DNA from: Acidobacteriota bacterium
GTDB taxonomy: Bacteria; Acidobacteriota; UBA6911; RPQK01
Assembly (NCBI GenBank): GCA_003819755.1
Contig: RPQK01000309.1
Coordinates: forward strand, 1-8,377
Direction of reading: 5' to 3'
DNA: 8,377 nt
A program made the position numbers and the translations under genes. Under the pieces are notes generated by a model. It did no database searches. It worked only from the letters and a program-made list of their open reading frames with translations, and was not told the DNA's origin. Below are positions 1-6,806 of this stretch, one piece after another (position 1 is the stretch's first letter; the number at the start of each line of letters is the position of its first letter).

Positions 1-129
1 ATCACTGTCCCCTATTCCTCGAATGGTGTCTTCGGCGGTCCGGACTTCGCGACGCTCTACATCCCCTCCAGAGACAAGTTCCTGTCGATAAAAACGAAAG
101 TGCGGGGCATCAAGCCGCCGGGGGCGTAG
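1..129 (+). CDS. C-terminal end of an SMP-30/gluconolactonase-like protein (5' truncated)
   Basis: The window opens inside an open frame that runs from base 1 to a TAG at 127-129 and gives 42 residues. The stretch NGVFGGPDFATLYIPS followed by FLSIKTKVRGIKPPGA resembles the last beta-propeller blade of SMP-30/gluconolactonase/LRE proteins, which typically have 'FGGpd..tLYiT' then 'lyriktkv.G'. Family members are six-bladed propellers that hydrolyse sugar lactones or related esters with a bound divalent metal. The metal ligands would lie upstream of the window, so activity cannot be judged. The next gene starts 50 bp downstream on the same strand, so the two may be co-transcribed. The family call rests on one short motif; another beta-propeller protein is possible. 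Confidence 0.62.
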   Translation: MTVPYSSNGVFGGPDFATLYIPSRDKFLSIKTKVRGIKPPGA

Positions 130-179
130 TAAAACGCCTGAGCTTTAGCATATGATCCTGCTTCTGGAGAGGACGAGAG

Positions 180-1499
180 ATGAAGAAGAAAAAGACGTCC
201 AATCGTCGCCAGTTCCTCAGGTGCTCAGCCGCCGCCGCGGTCGGGGGCCTGGCTTTTCCCGCCATCGTACCCGCCGCGGTCTTCGGCAAGGCAGGCAAAG
301 TTGCCCCGAGCAATCGGGTGACGTTGGGCTGTATAGGCGTCGGCTGGCAGGGCGGCTCGAACCTGAAGGATTTTCTCGAAGATGAGAACGTCCAGGTGGT
401 GGCAGTGTGCGATATCGATGGCGATCATCTGAACGAAGCCAAACAGACTGTTGACACCAAATACGGCAATAACTCCTGCGTCACCTACCATTTCTACGAG
501 GAATTGATCGCACGCACGGACATCGACGCCTTGTCTCTCGGGCTGCCCGATCACTGGCACTCCATCCCAGCTATCGCCGGGGCAAAGTCAGGCAAGGACG
601 TGTTTGGCGAGAAGCCGCTGGCCCATAACTGGGCCGAAGGGCGAGCGATCTGTGATGCCATGAAGCGGTACGGGCGCGTTTGGCAAACCGGCAGTTGGCA
701 GCGCTCCCTGGCGAACTTCCGCTTTGGGGCCGAACTGGTCCTGAACGGAAGAATCGGGAAAGTGCACACCGTGGAGGTGGGCCTCCCGGAAGGGCACACG
801 GATTTCGCCGGGACTGCCGGCTTGGAAGACCCGATACCTCCGCCCAAGACACTCGATTACGATCGGTGGCTCGGTCCTGCTCCCTATGCCCCTTATTGCA
901 TAGCCCGGGTTCACAAAAACTGGCGTTGGAATCTTGATTACGCCGGCGGTCAGCTGATGGACTGGGTCGGGCATCACGTCGATATTGCCCATTGGGGGTT
1001 GGGTTTCGACAACACCGGACCCTACGAGGTGGAAGGGTATGGGGAGTATCCCAATCGCGGTCGCCTGTGGAATACGGCAACCAAGTACCGGGTCACCGTG
1101 AAATACCCGAAAGACATCACGATGGTCGTCGCGGGCGGCTATGAAGACATCCAAAGCGGAACCAAATGGATCGGCGACCTGGGTTGGGTTTGGGTGAACC
1201 GCGGGGCTCTCGATGCCAATCCCCGCAGTCTGCTCCGCGAGAAGTTCGGGCCTGACGAGATTCATCTATACCGGTCGCCCGGACATGCCCGCGAGTTCAT
1301 TCAGTGCGTCAAGAGCCGCGGGCAAACGCTGGCACACTGCGAAGCGGGACTACGGTCGGCTACGCCGGGCTTCCTTGGTCAGATAGCGATGATCACCGGA
1401 CGCAAGATTCGTTGGGATGCGGAGAAGGAGGTTATTCTCGAAGATCCGGGAGCCAGCCGTCTCCTTTCCCGCCCGATGCGGGCTCCGTGGCATACATAG
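180..1499 (+). CDS. Tat-exported Gfo/Idh/MocA family oxidoreductase
   Basis: This 439-residue NAD(P)-dependent dehydrogenase of the Gfo/Idh/MocA family probably oxidises a sugar, inositol or glycoside; the substrate cannot be read from sequence. The N-terminus has a twin-arginine signal (NRRQFL at residues 8-13, then an Ala-rich hydrophobic stretch to about residue 34), so it is likely exported folded with its cofactor. The Rossmann domain follows, with GVGWQG at 53-58 and an acidic residue (D78) at the end of the second strand. The family EKP motif is at 144-146, where the Lys is normally catalytic. The C-terminal domain holds DWVGHHVDIAHWG at 261-273. The tail RLLSRPMRAPWH is typical of the exported subgroup, so the protein looks complete. 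The start is supported by GGAGAGG at 166-172, 7 nt upstream. A lactonase-like gene lies upstream and a HEAT-repeat gene downstream on the same strand. Confidence 0.93.
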   Translation: MKKKKTSNRRQFLRCSAAAAVGGLAFPAIVPAAVFGKAGKVAPSNRVTLGCIGVGWQGGSNLKDFLEDENVQVVAVCDIDGDHLNEAKQTVDTKYGNNSCVTYHFYEELIARTDIDALSLGLPDHWHSIPAIAGAKSGKDVFGEKPLAHNWAEGRAICDAMKRYGRVWQTGSWQRSLANFRFGAELVLNGRIGKVHTVEVGLPEGHTDFAGTAGLEDPIPPPKTLDYDRWLGPAPYAPYCIARVHKNWRWNLDYAGGQLMDWVGHHVDIAHWGLGFDNTGPYEVEGYGEYPNRGRLWNTATKYRVTVKYPKDITMVVAGGYEDIQSGTKWIGDLGWVWVNRGALDANPRSLLREKFGPDEIHLYRSPGHAREFIQCVKSRGQTLAHCEAGLRSATPGFLGQIAMITGRKIRWDAEKEVILEDPGASRLLSRPMRAPWHT

Positions 1500-1501
1500 T
1501 C

Positions 1502-1608
1502 GAAAAGGACCTCAAGGACCTCAAAGACCTCAAGGACCAGAAAGAGAGGCGACTGCTCGTTCAGGTCCTTGAGGTCCTTGAGGTCCTCGAGGTCTTTGAG
1601 GTCGTTTC
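1502..1608. repeat. Inverted array of 9-bp repeats (unit AAGGACCTC)
   Basis: Most of the gap between the oxidoreductase stop and the HEAT-repeat start is one imperfect palindrome. The left arm (1505-1538) is about four copies of AAGGACCTC with point variants. The right arm (1563-1604) is about five copies of its complement. In one register 1506-1530 pairs with 1563-1587 over 25 bp with a single mismatch, leaving a 32-nt loop. Other registers shifted by 9 bp also pair, so the RNA hairpin could slip. GAAA at 1502-1505 and TTTC at 1605-1608 extend the symmetry outward. No T-tract follows, so a standard intrinsic terminator is not supported. The element begins 2 nt after the upstream stop codon and ends 19 nt before the next ATG. 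Confidence 0.9.
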
Positions 1609-1627
1609 AGAGCTGTAGAGGGCGTTT

Positions 1628-3571
1628 ATGATGAGACCAATTTTCACAACCGTCATTATTCTCACTTGCCTGATAGCTTTCGCACCGGCGCAGTCCCAGG
1701 TTGCGAATCTGAGCCAGATCGAGCCGGCTTTGGCAAAGGTCGCATCTTACGAATACGGCCAGGATTTCAAGCCGCTCGCCGAAGTTACTGAGTTCGTCAG
1801 GGCAACCAAATCGAACGCGGAACTGCTTGCCCGGCTGGAGGAGCGGCTGATCGGTTTCCTGGGGTCAAAGGCGACAATCGAAGGACGGAAGTTCGTTTGT
1901 GAACAGCTGAGCCTTATCGGTACGAAGGCGTCGGTTCCGGTCCTGACAAGGATGTTGGCAGAGACTGAGACCGGAGACATGGCCCGTTATGCGCTCGAGA
2001 GAATACCCGCCCCGGAAGCAGGGGAAGCGCTTCGAACAGCTCTCGCCAAAGTGAACGGGAAGCAGAAAGCCGGCGTGATTACCAGCCTGGGTCAGCGCCG
2101 CGATTCGCAGGCGGTTCCGCTCCTGGCTCCGCTTGCCGCGGGTGACGATCCAACGATCGCCGTTGCAGCCGTCAACGCCTTGGGTCGTATCGGCGACCCG
2201 GCGGCGCTCAAGGCTCTGACAGATCTTCGTAAAACTGCCGCGGGGCCAATTCGAGCACAAGTGCTCGACGCCCTTGTCCGCTGTCTCGAACAGCACGCTC
2301 TTAAAGGTGACAAGCAGCAGGCCCTGGCCGGCTACAAGGAACTCTATTCATCCAACGAAGCGGCTATTGTTAAAGTGGCCGCCCTGCGGGGGCTGGCGGG
2401 ATTGGATGGGGCGGGTGCCGTTCCGGTCCTTGGTCAGGCGCTCGAGAAAGGTGAGGATCAGGTTCGCGCCATAGCAATTCAGTTGCTGGCTGCCATCCCT
2501 TCCGCGGAGGTCACCAATCTTCTCACGGGCTCGTATGCGAAACTGCCGGCGCCTGGGCGCGTCCAGCTGCTTACCGCGCTGGTCAGCCGGGGTGATTCGG
2601 CCACCGCCTCGCTGCTTGCAAGCGCGCTGAAGGACGACGCGATCGAGGTAAGGGTGGCCGCATTGGAGGGAATGGGGAAACTGGGTGACGCCTCCCAGGT
2701 TCTGCCGCTGGCCAAGATCGCCGCCGATTCCGAGGGGGCTGAACGAGGCGCCGCTCGTCTAAGCTTGTACCGCCTGAAGGCGGAAGGGGTCGACAAGGCG
2801 ATCCTCGACAATCTCGATTCCGGGTCTGCCAGGGTGAAGATCGAGCTGGTTCGCGCGACCGGGGAGCGCCGGATCGAAGCGGCCGCCGACGCCCTCCTGA
2901 AGACCGCGAAAGATTCGAACCCGGAGGTCCGGCGCGAATCCCGCCGCGCTCTCCGCGAGACCGCCCAGACCAGCCATATCCCTGCGCTGCTGCAACTTCT
3001 TGATCAGTCAAAGAGCGCCTCGGAACGCGCCGACATCGAAATGGCTTTGGTCAGCACTGTCAGGCGCTATGAGATGGCGGGAGTCGACCCCGTCGTTTCG
3101 GCTCTGGGGAGTTCGGCAAACATCGACACAAAAGCCTCGTTGCTGATCGTACTCGGCCGTCTGGGCCAGCCTCAAGGCCTGCAGCTGTTGCGTGCGGCTT
3201 TGAAGGACGATCAGACGACGGTTCAGCGCGCCGCCATCCTCGGCCTGACCGAATGGCCCACGCCGGAGCCACTCGACGATCTCTTGCAGGCGGCCAGAAC
3301 GAGTACCGTGCGCAGTCATCAGGTCCTGGCTCTGAGAGGCTACCTGCGGCTCGTCGGGGTAAGGTCGAGGCGATCAAGGGCTGAAAGCGTGAAGCTGCTC
3401 GAAGACGGCCTGAAGCTGGCACAGCAGGATGATGAAAAGAAGGCCATCCTGTCGCTGCTTCCCAGGTTTGCCTCTCCCCAAGCGCTCAAGGTTGCGGAAA
3501 GCCTGCAAGAGGGTTCAGTCGCCGAGGAAGCCAAGCAGGCCATCGAGCGGATCAAGCGGTCAATGCCGTAG
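1628..3571 (+). CDS. Secreted HEAT-repeat protein
   Basis: This 647-residue protein has a Sec-type signal peptide (hydrophobic residues 5-20, likely cleaved near APAQSQ) followed almost entirely by alpha-helical HEAT-like repeats. Clear examples are AVPLLAPLAAGDD then AVNALGRIGDPAALKAL within 162-197, and EVRVAALEGMGKLGD starting at residue 340. The segment MARYALERIPAPEAGEAL at 118-135 is typical of HEAT proteins found beside Gfo/Idh/MocA and DUF1080 genes in Acidobacteria, Planctomycetes and Verrucomicrobia. No catalytic motif is visible; HEAT solenoids usually act as protein-binding scaffolds, here probably outside the cytoplasm. Two ATGs are adjacent at 1628 and 1631; GAGGG at 1618-1622 favours either. 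It is co-directional with the oxidoreductase, so a shared role in envelope sugar metabolism is inferred. It converges with the next gene across a palindrome. Confidence 0.88.
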   Translation: MMRPIFTTVIILTCLIAFAPAQSQVANLSQIEPALAKVASYEYGQDFKPLAEVTEFVRATKSNAELLARLEERLIGFLGSKATIEGRKFVCEQLSLIGTKASVPVLTRMLAETETGDMARYALERIPAPEAGEALRTALAKVNGKQKAGVITSLGQRRDSQAVPLLAPLAAGDDPTIAVAAVNALGRIGDPAALKALTDLRKTAAGPIRAQVLDALVRCLEQHALKGDKQQALAGYKELYSSNEAAIVKVAALRGLAGLDGAGAVPVLGQALEKGEDQVRAIAIQLLAAIPSAEVTNLLTGSYAKLPAPGRVQLLTALVSRGDSATASLLASALKDDAIEVRVAALEGMGKLGDASQVLPLAKIAADSEGAERGAARLSLYRLKAEGVDKAILDNLDSGSARVKIELVRATGERRIEAAADALLKTAKDSNPEVRRESRRALRETAQTSHIPALLQLLDQSKSASERADIEMALVSTVRRYEMAGVDPVVSALGSSANIDTKASLLIVLGRLGQPQGLQLLRAALKDDQTTVQRAAILGLTEWPTPEPLDDLLQAARTSTVRSHQVLALRGYLRLVGVRSRRSRAESVKLLEDGLKLAQQDDEKKAILSLLPRFASPQALKVAESLQEGSVAEEAKQAIERIKRSMP

Positions 3572-3573
3572 GG

Positions 3574-3653
3574 CACGGACCACCACGGACTGACACGGAC
3601 GAACACGGACAGGCACGGACAGGCTCAATTGGGCCTGTCCGTGCCTGTTCGTG
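3574..3653. repeat. Inverted array of 10-bp repeats (unit CACGGACNNN)
   Basis: The convergent gap between the HEAT-repeat gene and the transglutaminase-like gene is filled by units exactly 10 bp apart: CACGGAC begins at 3574, 3584, 3594, 3604 and 3614, each followed by three variable bases. The complementary arm is CCTGTCCGTG at 3634 and CCTGTTCGTG at 3644. Bases 3604-3626 fold onto 3631-3653 as a 23-bp stem, all Watson-Crick apart from two G:T positions, with an AATT loop. The stem ends right against the leftward gene's stop codon (3654-3656) and the array starts 3 nt after the rightward stop. It could act as a two-way transcription barrier or 3' mRNA stabiliser, but there is no T-tract on either side. 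This role is inferred from position only. Confidence 0.9.
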
Positions 3654-4295
3654 CTACTTCTGCCGGTAAATCCCCTGTGGGTCCGCCCCCTGCATGCCCG
3701 CGTTGTAGGTTCTCTCATCCACTGGGCTCAGCTCCCGCACCATCTCCTCGTCCAGAAGTTCAAAACTGGGGATGTGGTCCAGCTTGTCCGCGATCTTTTC
3801 CAGCTCGTCGTCGGATGTCATCCAGCTCAGTTCGTCGAAAGCCGTCAGATCGAGCGGTACTGTGTAACCGCGCAGCGTCTTCTCCCGCTCCAGGTTGTAG
3901 TATGAGTCGAAATAGGAGATGACCAGCTCCCTGAGGCTCCGGTAGATCGGCTCCCGGAACCGCAAACCAACAAAATTCGATTTCGCTACGGCCCCAAACC
4001 GGCCTTTGCGCTTGAAAATGGCCAGTAGGTGGTCATCGTCCCTGACAGCCTTCATGTCGACGATCCGGGGCGGATGGCCGATCAGCCGGAGGGCAGCGGC
4101 AGCAAACAGGGCGCCGTCGAGGCAATGAGCCTTCCGGTCCCGCAACACGCTTCGGGGTGAGCGGTAAACCGGATCGGTGCTGTACCGGATGGAATCAAGG
4201 AAGCATTGAATCTTGGCCGGCGTGTCGAGCTCGCGCAGAATGCTCCGCTCTTCGGGAGTCCACACCTCTAAGGGGCCGGGAGTGGGCCTGTTCAT
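3654..4295 (-). CDS. Transglutaminase-like (papain-fold) protein, coupled to pepF
   Basis: This is a 213-residue cytoplasmic protein with no signal peptide or membrane segment. The core HCLDGALFAAAALRLIG (residues 57-73, Cys58), followed by DDDHLLAIF with His89, resembles the Cys-then-His order of transglutaminase/papain-like folds; the Cys at the start of a helix is the usual nucleophile position. The next block, FGAVAKSNFVGLRFREPIY (100-118), is strongly patterned and probably family-specific. I recall similar uncharacterised proteins in Acidobacteria but cannot name a substrate; peptidase, amidase or transferase activity are all possible. Its ATG overlaps the oligoendopeptidase stop as ATGA (4292-4295), with GAGGA at 4305-4309 inside the pepF end as ribosome binding site. 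This indicates translational coupling and suggests a joint role in peptide handling. Confidence 0.72.
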   Translation of the reverse strand: MNRPTPGPLEVWTPEERSILRELDTPAKIQCFLDSIRYSTDPVYRSPRSVLRDRKAHCLDGALFAAAALRLIGHPPRIVDMKAVRDDDHLLAIFKRKGRFGAVAKSNFVGLRFREPIYRSLRELVISYFDSYYNLEREKTLRGYTVPLDLTAFDELSWMTSDDELEKIADKLDHIPSFELLDEEMVRELSPVDERTYNAGMQGADPQGIYRQK

Positions 4296-5725
4296 CGCGA
4301 CAATTCCTCGGCCTGCTCAATCAGTTTCTCGACTGCCCGCAATCCTCCCGACCAGAATCCCGGGTCCTTGACATCCACGCCGGTGTCCGCCAGCAACCGC
4401 TCCGGCCAGTCCGACCCACCCGCCTCCAGAAGGCGCACGTACTTTTGCACGAAAGCGTCCCCTTGTTCGGTGTAAACCTGGTACAACGAGAGCACCAGGA
4501 GCTCGCCGAAGGCATAAGCGTACACGTAACCCGGGGTATGTATGAAGTGAGGAATGTAGCTCCACCAGGTCCCGTAATAGTCGTTCAGCCTCACGCTTTC
4601 CTGGAACATCGCCTGCTGGCTGTCAATCCACAGGGCTCCGAACCTGTCGGCCGGAAGCTCCCCTTCGCTTCGTCGCGCCCGGTGGATGGAATCCTCAAAA
4701 CGGTTCATCGCGACCTGGCGGAAGACCGTTGCCATCGTGTCGTCAATCTTGCTCATGAGCATCGACAGGCGGACGTCCGGCTGCTCGACTCGCTCAATCA
4801 GGCTCCTGAACGTCAGCATCTCGCCGAAGACCGAGGCGGTTTCGGCCATCGTGAGCGGGGTTGAGGCCTGGAGAACTCCTTGTTTCCGGGATAGGTACTG
4901 GTGTATCCCGTGCCCTAGCTCGTGCGCCAGGGTCTGGACATCCCTCAGCTTGCCCGTGTAGTTCACGAGTATATAAGGGTGAGCACTCGGAACCACGCCA
5001 TGGCTGAATGCCCCTCCTCGCTTCCCCGGGCGGACGGCGGCGTCGATCCACCGGGAATCGAAGAAGCGCTGGGCAATTTCACCGAACATCGGGTGGAATG
5101 AGTCATAGGCCTTGACGACTATCTGCCTGGCCTCGTCCCACCGGAAAAACCTGGCCTTCACGCTGATGGGTGCATAGCGGTCAAAATCTTCCATGGGCTC
5201 CAGCCCCAGCATTTTTCCCTTCAGCGTGTAGTAGCGCGCCGCCAGGTCGAAGCGGGCAATGACGGAATCGACGAGCGCCTTTACCGTGTCATCCGAGATT
5301 TGGTTGGAGAGATTTCGCGCCGACAGCCAATGCTCGAAGCGGCGTAAGCGATCGTCGGACGCCTTCTCGGCGAGGACAGTATTGAATATGAAGGTCAGGT
5401 CGGCCAAACGGGTTTTGAGACCGTCGGACAGAGCCAGGGCGGCATCCTTGCGTATCGATCGGTCGCTGTCTTGGAGTTTGCTCAACACCTCCTGCTCACT
5501 GAGCGACTCACCCCGGAACTGGAATTTCAGCGCGGCAAGAAGCTCATCGAAATACCTCGTCCAGGCCGCGATGCCGTTCACCGTTTTTTCTGCGAGGATC
5601 TTCTCTTCAGGCTCGGTCAATACGTGGCTCCTAAACAGGAGCTGAACCTCGAGGTGGTGGCGGAATGGCGAGAGATCCGGGGAGCTCAAGAGCTCGCTCG
5701 TCCGTTCCTCCGAGAGTTCAGCCAC
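4292..5725 (-). CDS. pepF: Oligoendopeptidase F, M3B metallopeptidase, catalytic part of a frameshifted gene
   Basis: This frame carries the last 476 of about 597 residues of an M3B oligoendopeptidase F, a cytoplasmic zinc enzyme that cuts short peptides. The zinc site is HELGH (bases 4910-4924, residues 388-392 of the rebuilt protein), with the third ligand about 23 residues later in MAETASVFGEM. The helical region before it and the C-terminus look intact. The frame opens at a GTG (5723-5725) just after an in-frame TGA, but has no convincing ribosome binding site. Its first residues, AELSEERTSELL, continue directly from ELEW in the other frame, so GTG is probably not a true start. As it stands the DNA encodes no single full-length PepF: either a base is missing from the assembly or the gene is freshly broken. 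The end overlaps the next gene by 4 bp. Confidence 0.9.
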   Translation of the reverse strand: MAELSEERTSELLSSPDLSPFRHHLEVQLLFRSHVLTEPEEKILAEKTVNGIAAWTRYFDELLAALKFQFRGESLSEQEVLSKLQDSDRSIRKDAALALSDGLKTRLADLTFIFNTVLAEKASDDRLRRFEHWLSARNLSNQISDDTVKALVDSVIARFDLAARYYTLKGKMLGLEPMEDFDRYAPISVKARFFRWDEARQIVVKAYDSFHPMFGEIAQRFFDSRWIDAAVRPGKRGGAFSHGVVPSAHPYILVNYTGKLRDVQTLAHELGHGIHQYLSRKQGVLQASTPLTMAETASVFGEMLTFRSLIERVEQPDVRLSMLMSKIDDTMATVFRQVAMNRFEDSIHRARRSEGELPADRFGALWIDSQQAMFQESVRLNDYYGTWWSYIPHFIHTPGYVYAYAFGELLVLSLYQVYTEQGDAFVQKYVRLLEAGGSDWPERLLADTGVDVKDPGFWSGGLRAVEKLIEQAEELSR

Positions 5726-6084
5726 TCCAGCTCAAAGAAGAGCAGAAGCTGGGTGATCCGGCTGCTGGCTTCCCGCACCTTTTGAAGAAACGCCCCGTTT
5801 TCTGGTTTCCCGGTATCGGCGGACCACTGGAGGTAGGCGAATGCTTCGATCTTTCCGTGTAGATCCTCCAGAGACTCAAATCGACGCATGGCCTCGGCAA
5901 GGCTGCTCGCGTCAAGCTCGCTCACTCGGCCTCGATAGGTGGAAGCGAATATTTCGGCTTCCTTCTCGACCTTCTCCAGGTCGCGGCCGGCATCTTCGAC
6001 TCCGGCGTACAAGTCGGCCAGGTTCCACGTCACCTGCTCGGCGCCATGGGGTTGGGTTGTTTCTTGGGATGATGCGGTTGTCAT
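5686..6084 (-). CDS. pepF: Oligoendopeptidase F, N-terminal part of a frameshifted gene
   Basis: This 132-residue frame encodes the amino-terminal helical domain of PepF. It has the family opening WNLADLYAGVEDAGRDLEK, then ASTYRGRVSEL and LLLFFELEW. After the Trp codon (5722-5724) it leaves homology and ends after LNSRRNGRASS at the stop 5686-5688. Adding one G on the coding strand next to the Trp codon (TGG GCT instead of TGGCT) restores a single frame into the downstream part, giving about 597 residues, the normal PepF length. I chose the ATG at 6082-6084. An upstream TTG at 6118-6120 would add 12 residues, but they lie in the repeat flank and are not family-like. The ribosome binding site is weak (GAGAA). 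The Nudix gene lies upstream on the same strand across a large palindrome. Confidence 0.87.
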   Translation of the reverse strand: MTTASSQETTQPHGAEQVTWNLADLYAGVEDAGRDLEKVEKEAEIFASTYRGRVSELDASSLAEAMRRFESLEDLHGKIEAFAYLQWSADTGKPENGAFLQKVREASSRITQLLLFFELEWLNSRRNGRASS

Positions 6085-6104
6085 AGAAGTCGTTCTCAGC
6101 AACG

Positions 6105-6224
6105 CCAGAATGGACCCCAAAAGACCTCAAGGACCTCAAGGACCTCAAAGACCTCAAAGACCTCAACGACGAAATAAACTCCGGGTCCTTGAGGTCCTTG
6201 GGGTCTTGGGGGGGTCCGTTCTGG
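6105..6224. repeat. Inverted array of 9-bp repeats (unit AAGGACCTC), second locus
   Basis: The gap between the Nudix and pepF genes holds a second palindrome built from the same 9-bp unit as 1502-1608. The left arm 6105-6144 and right arm 6183-6224 are roughly 85% complementary with one bulge. Pairing extends past the tandem units into unique flanks (CCAGAA at 6105-6110 against TTCTGG at 6219-6224). The 38-nt loop holds two further AAAGACCTC-type units. A 29-bp stretch at 6129-6157 is identical to 1505-1533 at the other locus. The right end lies 4 nt from the Nudix stop codon and the left end 20 nt from the pepF ATG. No T-tract is seen on the transcribed side. Confidence 0.9.
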
Positions 6225-6228
6225 CTTA

Positions 6229-6747
6229 TTAGCCGTGCCTTTTGAAATACAGCCAATGCAGGGCGAGCAGGGTCTTCCCGTCGGTTATGTCGCCCTTGCG
6301 GCACATCTCCAGGGCGTCCTCAAGCGAGTAGTATTCGACGACGATATCCTCGTCGTGGTCGAACTTGCTTGCCGTTCGTTCGAAACGGTTGGTGTAGTAA
6401 AGGTGCAGGAGCTCGGTACAGAAGCCGGGGCTCGTGTAGAAGCTATAGACGTGTTCCAGAGTTTCCGGTCGGAGTCCGGTTTCTTCCTCCAGCTCGCGGG
6501 CCGCGCTTCGAATCGGTTCTTCCCCGGGGTCCAGCTTGCCCGCCGGGAGCTCCAGGAGCAGCTTTCCCAGGGGATACCGCGTCTGGCGGACAAACGGGAT
6601 GCGGCCGTCTTCGGTTTCGACCAGGACGACCACTCCTCCGGGGTGCTTGACCACCTCGCGAATGGCCTCCCGGCCGTTAATTTCGATCTTGTCAACGATC
6701 AGGTCCACAATCCGGCCCGAATACACAACTGTACGATTAGGGTGCAT
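6229..6747 (-). CDS. Nudix hydrolase, ADP-ribose/ADP-sugar pyrophosphatase type
   Basis: This 172-residue cytoplasmic Nudix hydrolase most likely splits ADP-ribose or another ADP-sugar into AMP and a sugar phosphate. The Nudix box is complete at residues 70-92: G70, then E76, then RELEEETGL at 84-92, matching GX5EX7REUXEEXGU with all metal-binding glutamates. ELPAGKLDPGE and the preceding FVRQTRYPLGKLLLE are typical of the ADP-ribose pyrophosphatase branch, as is an N-terminal strand region VVYSGRIVDLIVDKIEI. Length fits the family. The ATG at 6745-6747 has no visible Shine-Dalgarno sequence; GTG codons at residues 7-8 are less likely because the VVYSGR strand is conserved in the family. The start is 18 nt downstream of a perfect 13-bp hairpin, which may affect translation. 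Substrate assignment within the family is inferred. Confidence 0.92.
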   Translation of the reverse strand: MHPNRTVVYSGRIVDLIVDKIEINGREAIREVVKHPGGVVVLVETEDGRIPFVRQTRYPLGKLLLELPAGKLDPGEEPIRSAARELEEETGLRPETLEHVYSFYTSPGFCTELLHLYYTNRFERTASKFDHDEDIVVEYYSLEDALEMCRKGDITDGKTLLALHWLYFKRHG

Positions 6748-6765
6748 GTGCTTGGGATTAGACGA

Positions 6766-6799
6766 GGGTTACGGACGAGTCAGGCTTCGTCCGTAACCC
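6766..6799. repeat. Perfect 13-bp hairpin between the VWA and Nudix genes
   Basis: GGGTTACGGACGA at 6766-6778 is perfectly complementary to 6787-6799, with an 8-nt loop. It sits 7 nt beyond the VWA stop codon and 18 nt before the Nudix ATG, both read leftward. The stem is stable enough to pause polymerase or protect a 3' end. The bases after it on the transcribed strand (TCGTCTAATCC) are not a T-tract, so a canonical intrinsic terminator is doubtful. The arm contains ACGGACGA, close to the CACGGACGAA unit of the array at 3574-3653, so it may be a single-unit version of the same type of element. Confidence 0.8.
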
Positions 6800-6806
6800 G
6801 GTTTGC

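Noticed and set aside
1304..1618. Frame encoding DLKDLKDLK then VLEVLEVLE repeats
   Set aside because: A 9-bp repeat stays open in any frame because the period is a multiple of three. The peptide is a by-product of the palindrome, and the frame overlaps the oxidoreductase end.
1502..1627. Intrinsic terminator after the oxidoreductase gene
   Set aside because: The stem is strong but no T-run follows it on either strand, and the next co-directional gene starts soon after.
4157..4864. Rightward open frame of 235 codons across the transglutaminase-like and pepF genes
   Set aside because: It overlaps two genes with clear family motifs on the other strand and its product has no recognisable features.
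5686..5731. Programmed -1 ribosomal frameshift in pepF
   Set aside because: No slippery heptamer is seen in the only possible window, and PepF is normally encoded in one frame.
6085..6120. TTG start at 6120 adding 12 residues to PepF
   Set aside because: The extra residues come from the palindrome flank and are not family-like; the ATG at 6084 gives a normal N-terminus.
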